This document shows, piece by piece, positions 1-12,630 of a DNA stretch of 64,000 bases (its first letter is position 1; every line of letters starts with the position of its first letter). Location of the stretch: contig CAXAMN010001203.1 in NCBI GenBank assembly GCA_963970005.1, positions 111,505 to 175,504 of the forward strand. Reading direction: 5' to 3'. The notes below the pieces were generated by a model, which did no database searches, was not told where the DNA came from, and was given only the letters and a program-made list of their open reading frames with translations. The DNA is from Durusdinium trenchii (Eukaryota; Sar; Dinophyceae; Suessiales; Symbiodiniaceae). Position numbers and translations under genes: made by a program.

Positions 1-2672
1 GGGGAGCCTTGCGTGAGTGTTGGGTCCATTATATATGTCGTCCAGTTGTCTCGTAGACCACCCCAAGGTTTGGCGCATTCACTCACCCTAGCTCTTGCAC
101 TAACCCCCAAGTTTTGCCGGCCAAGGAGCCTCCTCTTCCTCATCCTCTCCCTCCTCTTCCTCCTCTTCCTCTGGTGCCTCTGGCCTATCACCATGACACA
201 CTCCCTCAGCTTGGAAGCTTGCGGTCTGAAAAAAGAAGCACTCAGTGTGAAGTTGTTTGGACAAAGGACACCCGATGAAGATCTCACGAAAATGCTTAAA
301 TCCGTGACCATCCATATTCCTGTAGCATTCGAGTGAGAGTGACCCTATGACATTCAGTGTTCGGAGAGAAGGTTCTCCAACATTGGCCACCGTACTACAG
401 AACAGGGGCGTCATCACACTCTTATGACCCTTTTCCACAAAGGACCCTGTCAACAGCATCTGTATCACAAGAACTTCTGGATGACACTCACTAAAGACTA
501 ACAGATTTTGAGTAGATGATGCCTTCTACCAGCACCCTCACTGCGTCACCAATTACCTGTTAGGGCCCAACGCCACCCTTTAGAGGAGACCTCGTGGCAC
601 CGTCGGCAGCGTCCCCCCCGTCGACGGGTCACAGGCGCCCCAAATGGTTTGAGAATGCCTCGCATCGTGGGGTCACCCCCATCGAAACACTTCTTGAAAC
701 AGTCATGGAAGTGGAAGCCCATGGTCCTTTCATGACGTTTCTCTACCAACGGCCATGGTGAACAAAAAAGAACTTCCATGTTCTTTCCATGCTGTGCGTG
801 CTACCCCTGAGCCATACCCCAGGGGTGCGAAGATTGCCACATTCTCCCATAAATCTTTCATGACAGTGTCGCGGAATTGATGTGTTGATGGACCAAAATC
901 CCTACAAAAACCCACAAAAACCCACAGCGCCTCTCATCCACCGGATCCACATCCTTATCCATCGGTCGGTGACTGTTGGATGTCAGGTACCCATGTTCTC
1001 GGACTGAGTGAGAAGCTCCCAGAATTGAGTTTATAGGGAAAACATCTACAGGAAACTCCTAGTTTGGGGCCCTAGATGTTCCCTTAATACCAATTCATTG
1101 AGAACCCTGTGGCCAACGAACTGGTATGCTTTGTGGCTCGGGCATAAAGGACACACCCAAAAAGTGGTGGGTCAGTCTCGTTTTGTGTAGACTCTGTATA
1201 GAAGTTGCACTCCACTCTGCTTCCCGTTGGGTGAGATGGTGAGACATGCCTGGCTTGGGAGAAAGGCCGCTTGGAGAGTTGCACCCCGAAACATGCCGTT
1301 GCACCTCACCCCTCTCCACGCCCACGCCAGAGCTGGCAGAGGTGGGTGTTCCAGGGACTCACCACCTCACCAGTCGAACTTCCGATTCCTTGGACCGGCG
1401 GGCTGCTTTTGCTGGGCCGCGCTGATGAACTGAATGTCGGAGAGGAGGGGCGGAGACCAGCGCACGACTCAATTCCATTCTTCGAAGAACATGGATTTCT
1501 GGGGATGTCTTTCTTCGCCGGTACCTTCATTCCAGGACACATTCCCCCTTCCTTCCTCCTTTTCCTCGCCTTCGTCTCCAGCAAGGAGAAGCTGTCGCTG
1601 GCATCGCTGGCATTGGCCTCACCTAGAATGGGCTCGCCAAACAAAAACAGCACAAAAGGCGGGAGAAGATTCACTAACCCTGGCAAGGCATGAACCATCA
1701 TGAAACTCTGGTGTTTCACACCAACACCCCCCTTTGACCATCATATACGTAGCTTTTTAATGGTCATCAAGTCATGGTTTTCTAGTTCCTTCGGTCGATT
1801 CTCCCATCTTTTTTTCGAAGAATTGTGCCGTACCAGCATGATGCTGGACGTGTTCACCCGAAAGTGTCGCTCACATCCACCTGCAGGAAGATGTGTGATC
1901 TCTTTGCATTCGTCACGAAGCATGTACAGAGCGGAATGGCGAGCGGACAAACCAAATCGCTGGCGGAACATCAGTGTTTGCTCATGTGTTGTCTGTTCTT
2001 TAGAAGAACGGTGTCTGTTGGACAACCCACAAGTCTCCGGCCCAAGTCTGGCCGCCACTAAGAGCCCCTGCGCAGCGATTTGAGCAATGAGTTGCCTTGA
2101 CCTAAGAGGGGCCATGGATGGAACGTCCAGAACCATAGGAAAAAAAAAGGAACTATACCAGCATAGACTATAGACCCCAAAACAGTTTCAAAACCGATTT
2201 CCATTGGACCTTCCTGTTCGTCAACGATTTCTTGGTACGCCAAGGAAAAACCTTCCGGAAGACATGGACGGACCGCTGGGACCACCGGACCCTCTCCGGT
2301 GCTTTCTGTGCTTCTCCGGTGCTTCTCCACACGGCGGCCGGCGCCGACCAGTTCGGTCGAGCGGGTGGTTTGACCGATGGGACCAACGGAACGGAACATG
2401 CTCTTTCCTTTGGGGATGCCGGCTCAGCCAAGCAAGAGTTCACATGAGTTCACCTCATCCATGTTCATCCATGCCAGATTGAAAGGATTGACCAACTGGT
2501 TGCCATTGGGCTCTGTTTGTGGACAATCGCTCCGCTGGCGGAACTCCGTCGCTCCCAGTTCCAACTGCCCCATGGAGCGAACGTGGAGACGACCCCCCCA
2601 CTATAGTCGCGACCCACTGCCGCGCCAGAGCGACCGCAAAAGCTATAGGCATGACCTAGACATGATCTATAC
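1..2672. other. Non-coding stretch
   Basis: Apart from the pyrimidine tract I see no gene, hairpin element or clear tandem array. Reading frames here are short, overlap on both strands and show no recognisable protein. Confidence 0.5.
129..172. repeat. Pyrimidine microsatellite (CTTCCT-rich)
   Basis: An imperfect run of CTC, CTT and CCT units. Read on the opposite strand it yields a poly-Glu stretch that has no other sign of coding. Confidence 0.7.
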
Positions 2673-2784
2673 TCCCTAGGGCTCCAACCACCTCCTGAGA
2701 AGGTGCTTGGGGTGGGTGCCAAAAGGTTTAGGGGGGGGTCGAATACCACCTTCTGTCACCTTCATAGTTGGAACCCTATAGGGA
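2673..2784. mobile_element. MITE family E, copy 1
   Basis: Imperfect terminal inverted repeats: TCCCTAGGGCTCCAAC on the left and GTTGGAACCCTATAGGGA on the right. The interior has GAGAAGGTGCTTGG and a G8 run. It is related to 43500-43597 and to a half copy at about 23652-23668. No target duplication is clear. Confidence 0.6.
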
Positions 2785-3153
2785 CTTCTCTATCCCTGAC
2801 ACCCAGCATAGCTGCAAACCCATTCATGAATACCGGACGCTTCGTGATAACGCTCAACGATTTCGGATTCCTTCGGGTCCCACGACATCGTCGTCCGACG
2901 ATGGGAGTGGTCGACCGCACGCACGACCGGTCTACGACGAGCACGAGACGAAGTCTACCGGACTTCGTGGTTGCTACGTTTTGCCCTGGAAGTCCAGTTT
3001 GACGATATTTTGACCGGCTGAAGTAAAGGAAGTTCCCGTTCAGGTCCCAAAGACCATTCTTTTTATAGTCTTTCACTCCCAGGGTATTTACATAGCTTGA
3101 TCTTCCAAACCCGCTAAAAAACGTTGGGAGAACAGCAAAGAAAACCGTATATA

Positions 3154-3207
3154 GGTAACATATGGTAACAACATGTGGGTAACATGTGGGTAACATGTGG
3201 GTAACAT
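3154..3207. repeat. 11-bp tandem repeat (GGTAACATGTG)
   Basis: Three clean units and two variants lead into AACATAGC. Confidence 0.75.
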
Positions 3208-4060
3208 AGCGCTAGCTAGCTTTCCAGCCACGAACGTCGAAATAGCTTTCCAACAGACCGACCTAACCGGAATCGTCTTTTCGGAAGGACTTGGCTTCGA
3301 CCTTCGACCTTCATCCTCACCTGCCCAAGGTCAAAGGGTCATCCGATCATCCCTGCCCACAAAGAAACAAATTATTCAGGCCTGATATTGTCGCAGATGA
3401 TTGTATAGATACTTTTATATAGGTTTCATTTAACCATCTGTATCATCCATCCTGGTCCATCCTCTACAAACCTTGAAGAAGTGGTTGTGGGTGTGGTTCC
3501 AAGTCCATTGAGGGGTCTTTCCCAGTCTCTTGAGGCTGAGGTTCCAGGGGAAGGGGAAAGCTTCTCTTTCATGGTCTTTCTTGGCTATCCACTTCCTTGT
3601 CCTTCCAAATCCTTCCAACTCTCATCACCCACGCCGGTATCTATGGCGTCTATCTCGGAATGCATGCATACCTATGACATCCTATGGTCCTATGAACCTC
3701 ATGATATCTCATGATCAAACAGGAGCTCGGGGAGTGTCATTTTCACTGAGCCACCGTGGTTCTCAACAAATAGACGGACTACGTATATACATACTGAGTC
3801 CCGTGTGCAAAAGTCCCATGTCCAGTCCAACGCCTTTGTACAGTCCAGCTTGCTTAAGCCCGCAAGAAGAGTCGTGGAGTGTGACGAACCGCCGTGGAGT
3901 GACCCGTTTCAGCGGCGACTCCGCACACAGACCTTTTGCGCCCCGCACAGCACGGGACGTCGTCGGCTTGTTCGGCCGTGCCATACCCGTTCCCAGGCAG
4001 AGAGACCCGAAACGAACGAGCAACAAGCCGAGCTTCGATGCGATGCCTGGAAATAAAACA

Positions 4061-4187
4061 CAGGGGGAAGTCTGGAAGTGAAGGACTGACACAAAAATCT
4101 CGAGATGGCACAAAGAGAGAACAGGGGAAGTCTGGAAGTGAAGGACTTAGACCATCTGGCTGGCTAATCAAAGTTCTCGAGATGGCA
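4061..4187. repeat. Direct repeat pair
   Basis: Two copies share AAGTCTGGAAGTGAAGGACT and, further on, TCTCGAGATGGCA (4061-4108 and 4122-4187). The second copy carries about 17 extra bases between the two shared blocks, pointing to a local duplication with an indel. Confidence 0.75.
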
Positions 4188-5808
4188 ATTGTTACGTCGG
4201 GGTGCAGCTGATTGCCCCTGTCAGGCTCGGTTCTGAGGCTAATAAGGGGCAGCTTCGGCCTTCAGTGGGAAGAGAGCAACTGCAGCAACCACCAGTTCGA
4301 TACCAACAAAACCTACATGGCCTATAGATATAAGGAAGCATTAAGATACCAAGGAACCGTAGTACATGAAAAACACGTAGTACATTAGTGTGTTGCTTCT
4401 AGATAAGAATAATGGTACTAGTCATGGTGTTCCGTCTTCGAAAGCAAAACCACCATGTCTGAAAAAGATTGAAACAAGAAGTGCTTCGACATCATTTACT
4501 GACATCAACGCTTTCCGACAGCGCGACAGGTAGCGAGCCGTCGGATTTTGGAGAGGGTTTTGGACAGGTGATGACTCAAAAACAACATTGGGAAACATAA
4601 GACCAATCACATCAAACATGTCATTCTATGATTTATCTCGTTTTCTGCTGCATTATACTCTTTGCTATCTGAGCTATAGGTACATTACAGACGGCGGGGA
4701 AGGCGCGGGGGTCTCGGAGGAATTCCCCCCTCAGATTCACGCCAGTGGAAAGTCTAACATGGACCCTTTAGGAAGACTAGCAACAGCTTTGAAACAGTGA
4801 CCGTGTCCTCTGCTGGGTCCTCTGCCTGGTCCCTCGCTACTCTCAGACGCTGTCCCAAGCTACACGCCTCGTCTCATCTGTGCGACTGGTCCCCATGAAA
4901 AGAGATACAGGCTCGAAGCCAGATAGAAAGAAACGAAAAATTACAAAAAAATGACCACTGATTGAAGGCTGAAGGGTCTTCCAAATCCAGTCACACAAAA
5001 CTCCGTGTTGAGAGTCAGTAATCTGCACGCGACGCACCCAACTCTGCCCTCCGCTAACTACTCAGTCCATATCTGACTCCTCATCGGCCATTCCGCGAAT
5101 GTATAGTACCTCGACCGAAGGCTCGAGACGTGCTGAGTGTTTCTGGCCCCACAAACCCCCCCCCACAACCGCTCCGGAGATGTTCAGTCTCTGCAAGTTC
5201 GGTTCACCAGGTGTTTAAGTTGAAAGCTCCCGTCAAAGGGGCGATCAACATGTTTTTTCCCGAAATCCGCCCCCATCCTCCGCACCAGAATCCAAGAAGG
5301 GATGTAAACGCCGCAGCGATCTGCCAAGTCTTTTCCAAGCAATTCATTGAGTCGAGTGCAAGATCTGCCAGAAATCACCCCAATCCTGTCATGGTGTGAG
5401 TGTTCGGTAACGAGGAGATTGTAATCCGAAGAGCGCCCCAACCACCATATGGTGCCTGTAACCGAGTTTCTTTGAGAATGATCTCTACAAATGGGGCCTA
5501 GTGGGGCAGATAGAGAAGCAGAAACAACCCACCATGTCCTTGGAACCTGCAAGGAGATGTGATGAGGATTTCATGGAATTGGAGTTTTGTCATCTGCCAA
5601 CCGTGATGTAAAGGCATGACCTTTGACTGGATCGTTTCCAATAACTCTGTAAAAAAACGAGCACCTGTGGCCTGCGACGTCTTTTGGCCGGTCAGTCTGT
5701 CAGACCCCATGGGAAACGGTTTCATCCCCACTTGGGAGCCACCCGCATCCATCTTGGAGCTTTGCTCATACATACAGTTACGGCTTTGTATATTTCAAGA
5801 ACATATGA

Positions 5809-5899
5809 TACCTGGACCATCCTGTCGGGGTGCCCTGTCTGGAAGCCTATAGGTAGTGTGGGGTAGTCCGGCCAGGACACCCCTTGGATGGTCCTGGTA
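5809..5899. mobile_element. MITE family A, copy 1, with 9-bp target duplication
   Basis: A 91-bp element with terminal inverted repeats TACCTGGACCATCC and GGATGGTCCTGGTA (one mismatch). It is flanked by a perfect 9-bp direct repeat AACATATGA at 5800-5808 and 5900-5908. The interior has CGGGGTGCCCTGTCTGGAAG and GGGGTAGTC, shared with the other copies. There is no coding capacity, so it would be moved by a transposase encoded elsewhere. Nine-base duplications are seen with Mutator-like transposases, but the family is not assigned. Confidence 0.85.
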
Positions 5900-5908
5900 A
5901 ACATATGA

Positions 5909-7990
5909 ATGAAAAAAAAGAACAGAACTACAAGCATTATGAACATATACTTTTCTGGGTTCATAAACAAAGCTCACAACACGGCCAGGGCAGGCAGCAA
6001 AGCTTTGCAAGGCCACCTGCAGCACAGCTTTGCAAGCCTGCAACTCACAACGCTGGCCACTGCTTCCTTCCTTCCTTGCTTGCTTCCTTCCAACCTTCCT
6101 CCCTCCATCCTTCCTTTCTCCCTTCCTTCCTTCCTTCCTGCCTGCCTGCCTTCCTTTCCTTCTCCCCCCCAAAAACCGCAAAAAAAACATCCTAAGCGTA
6201 AATAAATAAGGAAAAATAAGAATATCTATATAAAACTACGAGCTCCTTTAAATGCTTTATGATATACTATAATCTTTGCTCCGCTTTTTGCCATGTGTTT
6301 ACATCTCTCTTTTTTGCCTACAACTCCAGGCATCCGCGATAAGCCAGGAAAAGGAAAACGCCCAGGGGCACGTTGTTGCAGCGGATGAAGACTTCACCCA
6401 AGTTCCCTCGGAAGCTGCCGTCTACCTGGGCGAAGGCAGTCTATGGCCATTAAGAGAGCAAAGCTGCGACTGAGGACATCAGGAAAAATGCCCATGCCCA
6501 GAGCTGGTTTGTGAATTCCCTCCACATTGACCCTTCTTTAAGAATTGGAGACACTTTTATGTCGGCGCCAGAAGGGTCCAGTCGAAGATTCGTTGCATTT
6601 CTATCGGTTCCTAGGTCTAGGTCTAGGTCTTTTACCAACCCAAAAAGTCTGCCGTTTCTATCTCTTTGGCGCCTCAAAAAGGGGTTCTCGGAATCGAAGA
6701 TATCTCCTGCATCTCCAGTCTTCCTCATCCTCGTGTGCACGTGTTCCTCGACCCTCTCCGAGGTCCCCGGACCCACTCTTCGGTGTTCAGCCTCGCAAAG
6801 GCACGGGCTCGGAGCGGGCTCGGGAGCGGAAGGACGTGCAGCGGAACGGCGGTAGTCTATCTCTGAGGCCCTCCTGGAGGCCCCCCTGATCAGCTCGCGC
6901 CCACCCGACCTGCCCCTGAGGAAAAAAGAGAACCTTGACGGGATTGACGGAAAAGGGGGACTGTTTTAAACAGTTGTTAAGTGCTGTTAAGTTTATACTG
7001 ATTTATACTGGCTTTGGATTTTAGACTACTAAAACCAGATTCCTTTTCAGGGTCTTGGAAGGCTAGGCTAGGGAAGACCAATAAGGAAGAACATGATGGC
7101 TCCACCTTCAGCGTGAAAAACACGTGTTCTCGTCAGCTGTTCGGCGGTGCTGGGCCCAGTTGGCACTCATCAAAACCTTGACATTGCCAAGCTCAGTCCG
7201 TTCTTGTTGAGCACCAACTTGTTGGAAGGCCAAGTATGCGAAAACAGGAAAGACTCGGAAAGACCTACACCTTCCTCACCTTCCTCACATTTCTCTGGCT
7301 TTGGAGGGGCTCTCGACACTTTCATGTTCCAAAAAGAGCGCCTCGAGAGGAGTGGAGTGAAAAGGCCGTATCACTTCAAACACAACCAAGAAGGACCAGC
7401 CAGAACTGTTCTGGGTTCTGCTTGAGCGCTGTTGCGTAGTATAGCGGCCTGCGTAGCCGGGGGCCCAAACCTTCTTTGGCTACGGCACTTTTTTTTTAGC
7501 GCGGTGTGAACCAACGGACCAAAGGCTCGGAGTCTCCGGTCTAGGACGTTCAAACGGCCCAGCAGCAGTTGCAGGTTCATGTACTGGTCGATCGACCTGC
7601 GTGGGGCGTCTCCACGACCGCGGCGGAGTCTCCCGTTTCCGCGACGTCGTTGTTAGGCGGCTCGCCAGGCGGAAGCGTCGTTGTTGTTAGGCTCGCCAGG
7701 CCGGGAAGGACGGCCTTCAAACACAAGAGAAATTAGAGTGACTGGCCTGTTGCCTCTATACCTTGGGTGTATCCTGTTCCCTGTAACAGTGGATGATGAT
7801 GGTTAGCAAAGGCCCCAGATCTGGTGGTGATAGGACACCCCCAATCTATACCCTACAAGCTCAATGACCTCATGAAATACTGAAGGTGGTCATACAAAAA
7901 TAACACGACTCTGGTCTTACCAGGAGGTCAGTTGGACCAGCTGTTCTTTCTGGGTCAGACTGGACTTGAAAAAGCATAATTCCGGGTCAT
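5909..7990. other. Non-coding stretch with simple repeats
   Basis: It holds a CCTT-rich microsatellite at 6063-6162, a short (CTAGGT)n run at about 6611-6630, and a direct repeat of GTCGTTGTTAGG plus GGCTCGCCAGGC near 7650-7705. No gene is recognised. Confidence 0.5.
6063..6162. repeat. CCTT/CTTG microsatellite
   Basis: About 100 bp of CCTT units with some GCTT and GCCT variants. Confidence 0.85.
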
Positions 7991-7995
7991 AGCAA

Positions 7996-8066
7996 GGCCT
8001 CCAACCTACTAGCGATGGCCTCCAACCCAATGGCCTCCAACCCTCACTAGTGATGGCCTCTACCTG
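7996..8066. repeat. Dispersed minisatellite GGCCTCCAACCTACTAGCGAT, locus 1
   Basis: Three to four units around GATGGCCTCCAACC with CTA(C/G)TAGCGAT or CACTAGTGAT between them. The same unit, in either orientation, recurs near 15731, 20509-20550 and 21240-21325. Confidence 0.75.
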
Positions 8067-8892
8067 TCCATTTCGATGCACACCCCCGCGAGCGTCCGCT
8101 AAAAAATGGCTTGTTCATGTTCACCGCACCGACCACGGTTTGACTCGTCGTGAAACCTTGGGTTTCTGGTGAAACCTCGGGTGAAACCTCGGTGGTCTGG
8201 TGGTCATGTGGGTCGTAAGACAAAGCACCCGGGTATGGTTTTCAGGGTATGATCACTGGCCTGAAGCACTTTTCCTGGATCCCAACCACAACCAAGCCCA
8301 ACCACTCCACTCAGCGTGTACTAGCCATACCACACCTTCCTTGGTCTAAGAAACGGAGCGTCTTGACTGGGGGACACCCTCCCCAAGTCACCAAGTTGCG
8401 AACTTCGCGCCGCGTTCGTCCTTCGCATTCACCCTTTTCCCCGCGTTTGGTGCGCAGAAAGCTGGTGACACGCTGGCCACTTACCCGATGGGCCGCGTGT
8501 TGGCCCGTTGTTCCGTTCCGTCGGCCACGTCGTGAGTTTTTCGGACGTTGAGGGCGTTGGGCGTGTTGAAGAAAAATCGGGCAACACAGTCCAAGAAGGA
8601 AGCAGAGTTTGGGGAATTGATTTGAGAGGTTCGTTGATTTGGTCCCAAAAGAAAGTATGTTTCATGCATGCAGTTCTTCTCGATTCCAGAAGTGGGTTTT
8701 GCCCGATGTTCAAACACACTCAGTCACTCGACCTATGGTACATCAGCGTCCGTGGTGCGTCCGACCACCACTCACTGCTTCTTGCCTCCAGCAGACACCA
8801 ATGGACTGAACGTGCGGTTTTCTCCAATGGCAGGAGATGCCCACGACCATGAACGAAGCAAGTGGAAGCTTTCTCAGAAAAGAATCTAGCTA

Positions 8893-8983
8893 TACCATCC
8901 GTTTTCGGGGTGCCCTGTCTGGAAGTCTATATAGGTAGTGTGGGGTAGTCCAGCCAGGACACCCCGACAGGATGGTCCTGGTA
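8893..8983. mobile_element. MITE family A, copy 2
   Basis: Same 91-bp length and interior as copy 1. The right end CACCCCGACAGGATGGTCC is intact; the left end reads TACCATCCGTTTTCGGGGTG, with part of the inverted repeat altered. No target duplication is visible. Confidence 0.8.
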
Positions 8984-9940
8984 GTATTATACTCCCAATA
9001 CCTATTAATATACATCCTATACAGCTAGGTTCCATTGCACCCTAGTCGCTTGCAGGAGGGCTGAACCCTTGCCCAAAGTCTGGGATGTATGTCTGGTCGG
9101 TTTCTTTCTACCATTTGGAGCACCGACAGGCAGGCCATCTGACCAGCAGAAAGTCCTTCGAAAGTGCGGACGCTTGCTCAGCTTGCATGCTGCTGACGTT
9201 CCTCGCTTCGGAAGTGGCCAGCTGGCCCCAAAACACTCCGGCCCAGGCCATGCTGGCTCGGTGGAAGAAATGCATACCACATGCAAAACCTGGAAGAAAG
9301 GGCCACATCATTCCAGACTCCCTGACTGGTGCGACTCGTAGGGAATCAGGGACGTTTCGCCGAGATTCTGGATCCAGCCACCCTCCACCCTGCTTTCGAT
9401 CGACGCAGTCAGTCCGTCATTCCAGACTCCTGTCTCTCCGAATTCACTCACCGAGCCCCTTCCAGACTTCCCGTCGTCTATCCTCACCGGGTCCGGGTCC
9501 GGCCCCGGTGCAAGACCCACCTGGGCTCTTGCGCGACTTCAGAAGGCCACAGCCTTTGCGCGTGCCGGCCGAGCGAGTCGAGCCGTCTCCGGAGGTCTTT
9601 TGAGTCGTCCGTGGGTTTTTCCTCATGTGGGGCGGCCGGGGCTGTGGGGCGGCCGTCATGTGAGACTTGTGCAATTCTGGCCGTCTTCATCACCATCCCA
9701 ATCCGTCGGTTCCAAATGGAAAAAAGATAGAAAAAGCCGTCCAAGCCCATTTTCCGGTGCCAGATTCCAATTCACAGGATGTAATATCTTTGTGTCTTGA
9801 TGGTTCTAGAAGATGCTGTGGTTACCTGCATTATCTTGTACTTGAGAGAGGAGGGGGTGAACGAAAGGTAGCAGGCAATCACAAGCAACCCTGGTAAAAG
9901 TCCATGACGGCGTGAACCGGCGCAGGGGGGATTTGATCCA

Positions 9941-9963
9941 GGGGGGGGGGGTTCCCCCCCCCC
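9941..9963. repeat. G11-TT-C10 homopolymer hairpin
   Basis: Eleven G, two T, then ten C: a near-perfect homopolymer palindrome. Copy numbers of such runs are often wrong in assemblies. Confidence 0.8.
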
Positions 9964-10045
9964 GACGAACAGAATCAACTCGTACAGGACCAAACTCAAT
10001 GCACAATCCCAACTCCTGATTGTAATACATTTTTGCTAAAGCAAG

Positions 10046-10080
10046 GAGAACTCAGGTAGCTCAAGCTACCTTTCGTGATT
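10046..10080. repeat. Hairpin repeat, copy 1 (stem AGGTAGCT/AGCTACCT)
   Basis: AACTCAGGTAGCTCAAGCT continues to CTACCTTTCGTGATT. The 8-bp stem has a 2-base loop. Two other copies (25210-25252 and 25505-25540) keep the flanks AACTC(A)AGGT and CCTTTCGTGA but have different stem bases. Confidence 0.6.
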
Positions 10081-11542
10081 GGGTTGTTTGGGTTGTTTTG
10101 CTCTTGAGTCTTGGGTTGCTTGGGCTGGGTCATTGTCTTGCGTCATCCGTGTGATACAACCATTTCTGCTCCCGAACGGCCATTTGCCAGGCTCCCGCAC
10201 AGCCGCAACAGCACAGTAACTTGAGGCTGAAGATGAACCTGATGACGGCGCTTCTCGTACCGCTTTTCGTCTTCGCTTCGTCGTTCGTCGTCGCTCCTTC
10301 GCAGCTTACGCAGCTACGCACCGGCCAAGCGCGCCCGGCGCGGCGCGGGTTGGGCGGAGTGGATTGAACCGGTCCGAGGCAGTTCGGAGTAGTTCCTTCC
10401 CCCTATCTGATGCACCAGGCGGCGATTTGAGGCCTTTTTCACTGTGCAACCATCGTCTGGGAAGACTGGTATGACTCCATGATCACTGTGCAACCACGCC
10501 ATTCCTGGTTGGTTTCAACATGTTTCAACAAGCATCAACGAGACTTCAAACAAAGGATGCAGCCCCAGTCCATTGAAATGCGACGAAAGGCAGGCCGTAT
10601 GTCGTTTGTCTTCGTCTGCGACGTGCGTCTGGTCCGGCTCGTTCAAAGCACCGACCGAAGCTGTGCTCCGAAGCTGTGCTCCTGTCTCCATCGGGTCCTT
10701 CGGAAGTCCACACCCGTCTCCCGAATGAAAACGGTTTGGATGGTCCGGCCTGGTCCTTGGCGGCCCGGGGCGGCCCGTTCGCAGGGGCGGAGTCGGGCGG
10801 TGCTTTTCGTATGAAGCCAAGAGGCATGGACCAGCTGATCTTCACAAAGAAGATGGTCACCTGCCAGTTTTTGAAGAGGATTGGATTGGTAGGGGAAACA
10901 TTCACAACAGGAAGGGGCAGTGGCTTGGGTCCGCCTAATGAGCGATTGCTTCTGAACTGAGCTTTGGTGCGAGGACTGCAGTTATCATGCGAGCCAACCT
11001 TCATGTTGCTTCCGGTTCTTGTACCACTATTACGGTTCCTTAGTGCTTCCGTTCCTTCTACTAAAGTACTGCTACCGATACACTTAGGGCCGCTGTCAAG
11101 TCTGCAGTCAAATCGCTTGATAATGCAAGACTTTCTATCCAGGACAACGCAAGACTGATGATAAAATGAGTTGCGAATCAGCCCAATGACTTGAAGATCT
11201 CTGCATGTCGCGCTGAGAAATAAAGGAAAAGCTCCAGGTTGTTCATGACATGGAAGTGAATCACTTCTAAAGCCACTTTCACAACTCGACAGGTCGTAAT
11301 ACAGTCTGAATATAGAGTGTACAGTAATCCTCTGTAATCCTCATGGCAATGGAAGTCAAAACTTGGATTTCCTGGTCAACTCGGGGACATGCCGACGGGG
11401 ACATCGGCCATGGCGCCTTGAGCCTAGTACCGCTGTACCGGTTCGGTCGTGCCACCACTCGAAACTAGTTGCGCCGCTTCAAGGAGTGTAAGACTTGATA
11501 TGGGTGATTCATGGGTGTGTATGTAAACAGGGCCTAGGCGGG

Positions 11543-11579
11543 GGACCTCCCAGGGAGACCTCCCAGGGAGACCTCCTGG
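11543..11579. repeat. 16-bp tandem repeat (GGGAGACCTCCCA)
   Basis: Two and a half units of GACCTCCCAGGGA; each unit is also partly palindromic. Confidence 0.7.
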
Positions 11580-11654
11580 AAGAAGAGAAATGGATTATAA
11601 ATATTATAAGCCTTGTAAAACCCATGTGTGCCAGGGGTCTCCCCCATTATAATA

Positions 11655-11783
11655 CCCAGACACTCCATGGGACTGCCGTATATGCCGCCCCATTGACCCC
11701 TCAAACCACCCCAACTGATCGGCATATATGGCACCACCCCTGGCCTGATCGGCAGTCCTATGGCAGTCCCATGTGGCTCTGGG
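11655..11783. mobile_element. MITE family B, copy 1
   Basis: Left end CCCAGACACTCCATGGGACT, right end GGCAGTCCCATGTGGCTCTG. Inside is GCATATATGGC and CATTGACCCC with CCAACTGATCGGC. The element folds into a long hairpin and has no coding capacity. Confidence 0.8.
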
Positions 11784-12630
11784 TCAGGGCACCGGACAAG
11801 CCTGGTCTTTCAATGAACAGAACCGACGACCTATCAGGTTCGGTCAACGGTCAACCTAGCAGGGTACACAGGACTTTTTGGGTTTTGAGCCACCCCCAAT
11901 ATGACATGGGTGTGACATTAAAACAGGGAGTCCATGAGTTGGGGGTCTCCAACGAACACACCCACATACCATACACACTACACACACACATGTTATGTTC
12001 CGTCCGACTACAAGGACCCATCTCCCAGTGAGCTTCCGAAGAGCAACCAGGACCGGACCTTCATCGCAACATAGAGCACCTGAGGACGCGCGGTGCCGCT
12101 CGCCCACTCGCCCCCGCGTAACACGCGTGTTGATCGATCAACAAAAGACCTGGTGGGCTTTCAGCTGGTTCAGAGGTCTGAGCTTTCTGACGGTCATTAC
12201 GTCGATTCTTTGGATTGATCCACACATTGGGGACGTCCTCTGAGGACATGCCCTCCAAAATCCGGCGCCGCATGGGGGAAGCCGCGACGCGACATCGTGG
12301 GTTTTCAGCCATCGAGATCGAATCAAGTTCGATGGCAGGGCTCCTGGCGTTCTGGGTGTCCTTGAAGATAACGAATTGCCGTTCCCCGAAGCCCTGTTCG
12401 GCCTATGCCGTTCTCTCTGATGTGTTTTTTGTTTTTTTAAGGAAGGTGCTTCTAAATGCCGAGAAAGATCTGATGAAACAAACACAGAACACTTACTCTA
12501 ACAACATCAATCGTTTTAAAAAAGGACGATGTTCGACATCGTAAAAATAAAAAAACGCTATGTTTCTAATATCCGCCGACCCCGGCCGACGCAAGGGGGA
12601 GCGCGCCAGGGAATAATGATAGATCCGCCA

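Larger units (their letters stand above)
9000..11540. other. Non-coding stretch
   Basis: No gene is recognised. It contains a G/C hairpin at 9941-9963 and a hairpin repeat at 10046-10079, both listed separately. Confidence 0.45.

Noticed and set aside
100-468. Minus-strand frame with a poly-Glu run
   Set aside because: The Glu run is only the reverse reading of the pyrimidine microsatellite at 129-172.
11412-11420. CTTGAGCC, a reverse-complement match to the spliced-leader end
   Set aside because: Only eight bases match and the preceding leader bases do not; expected by chance.
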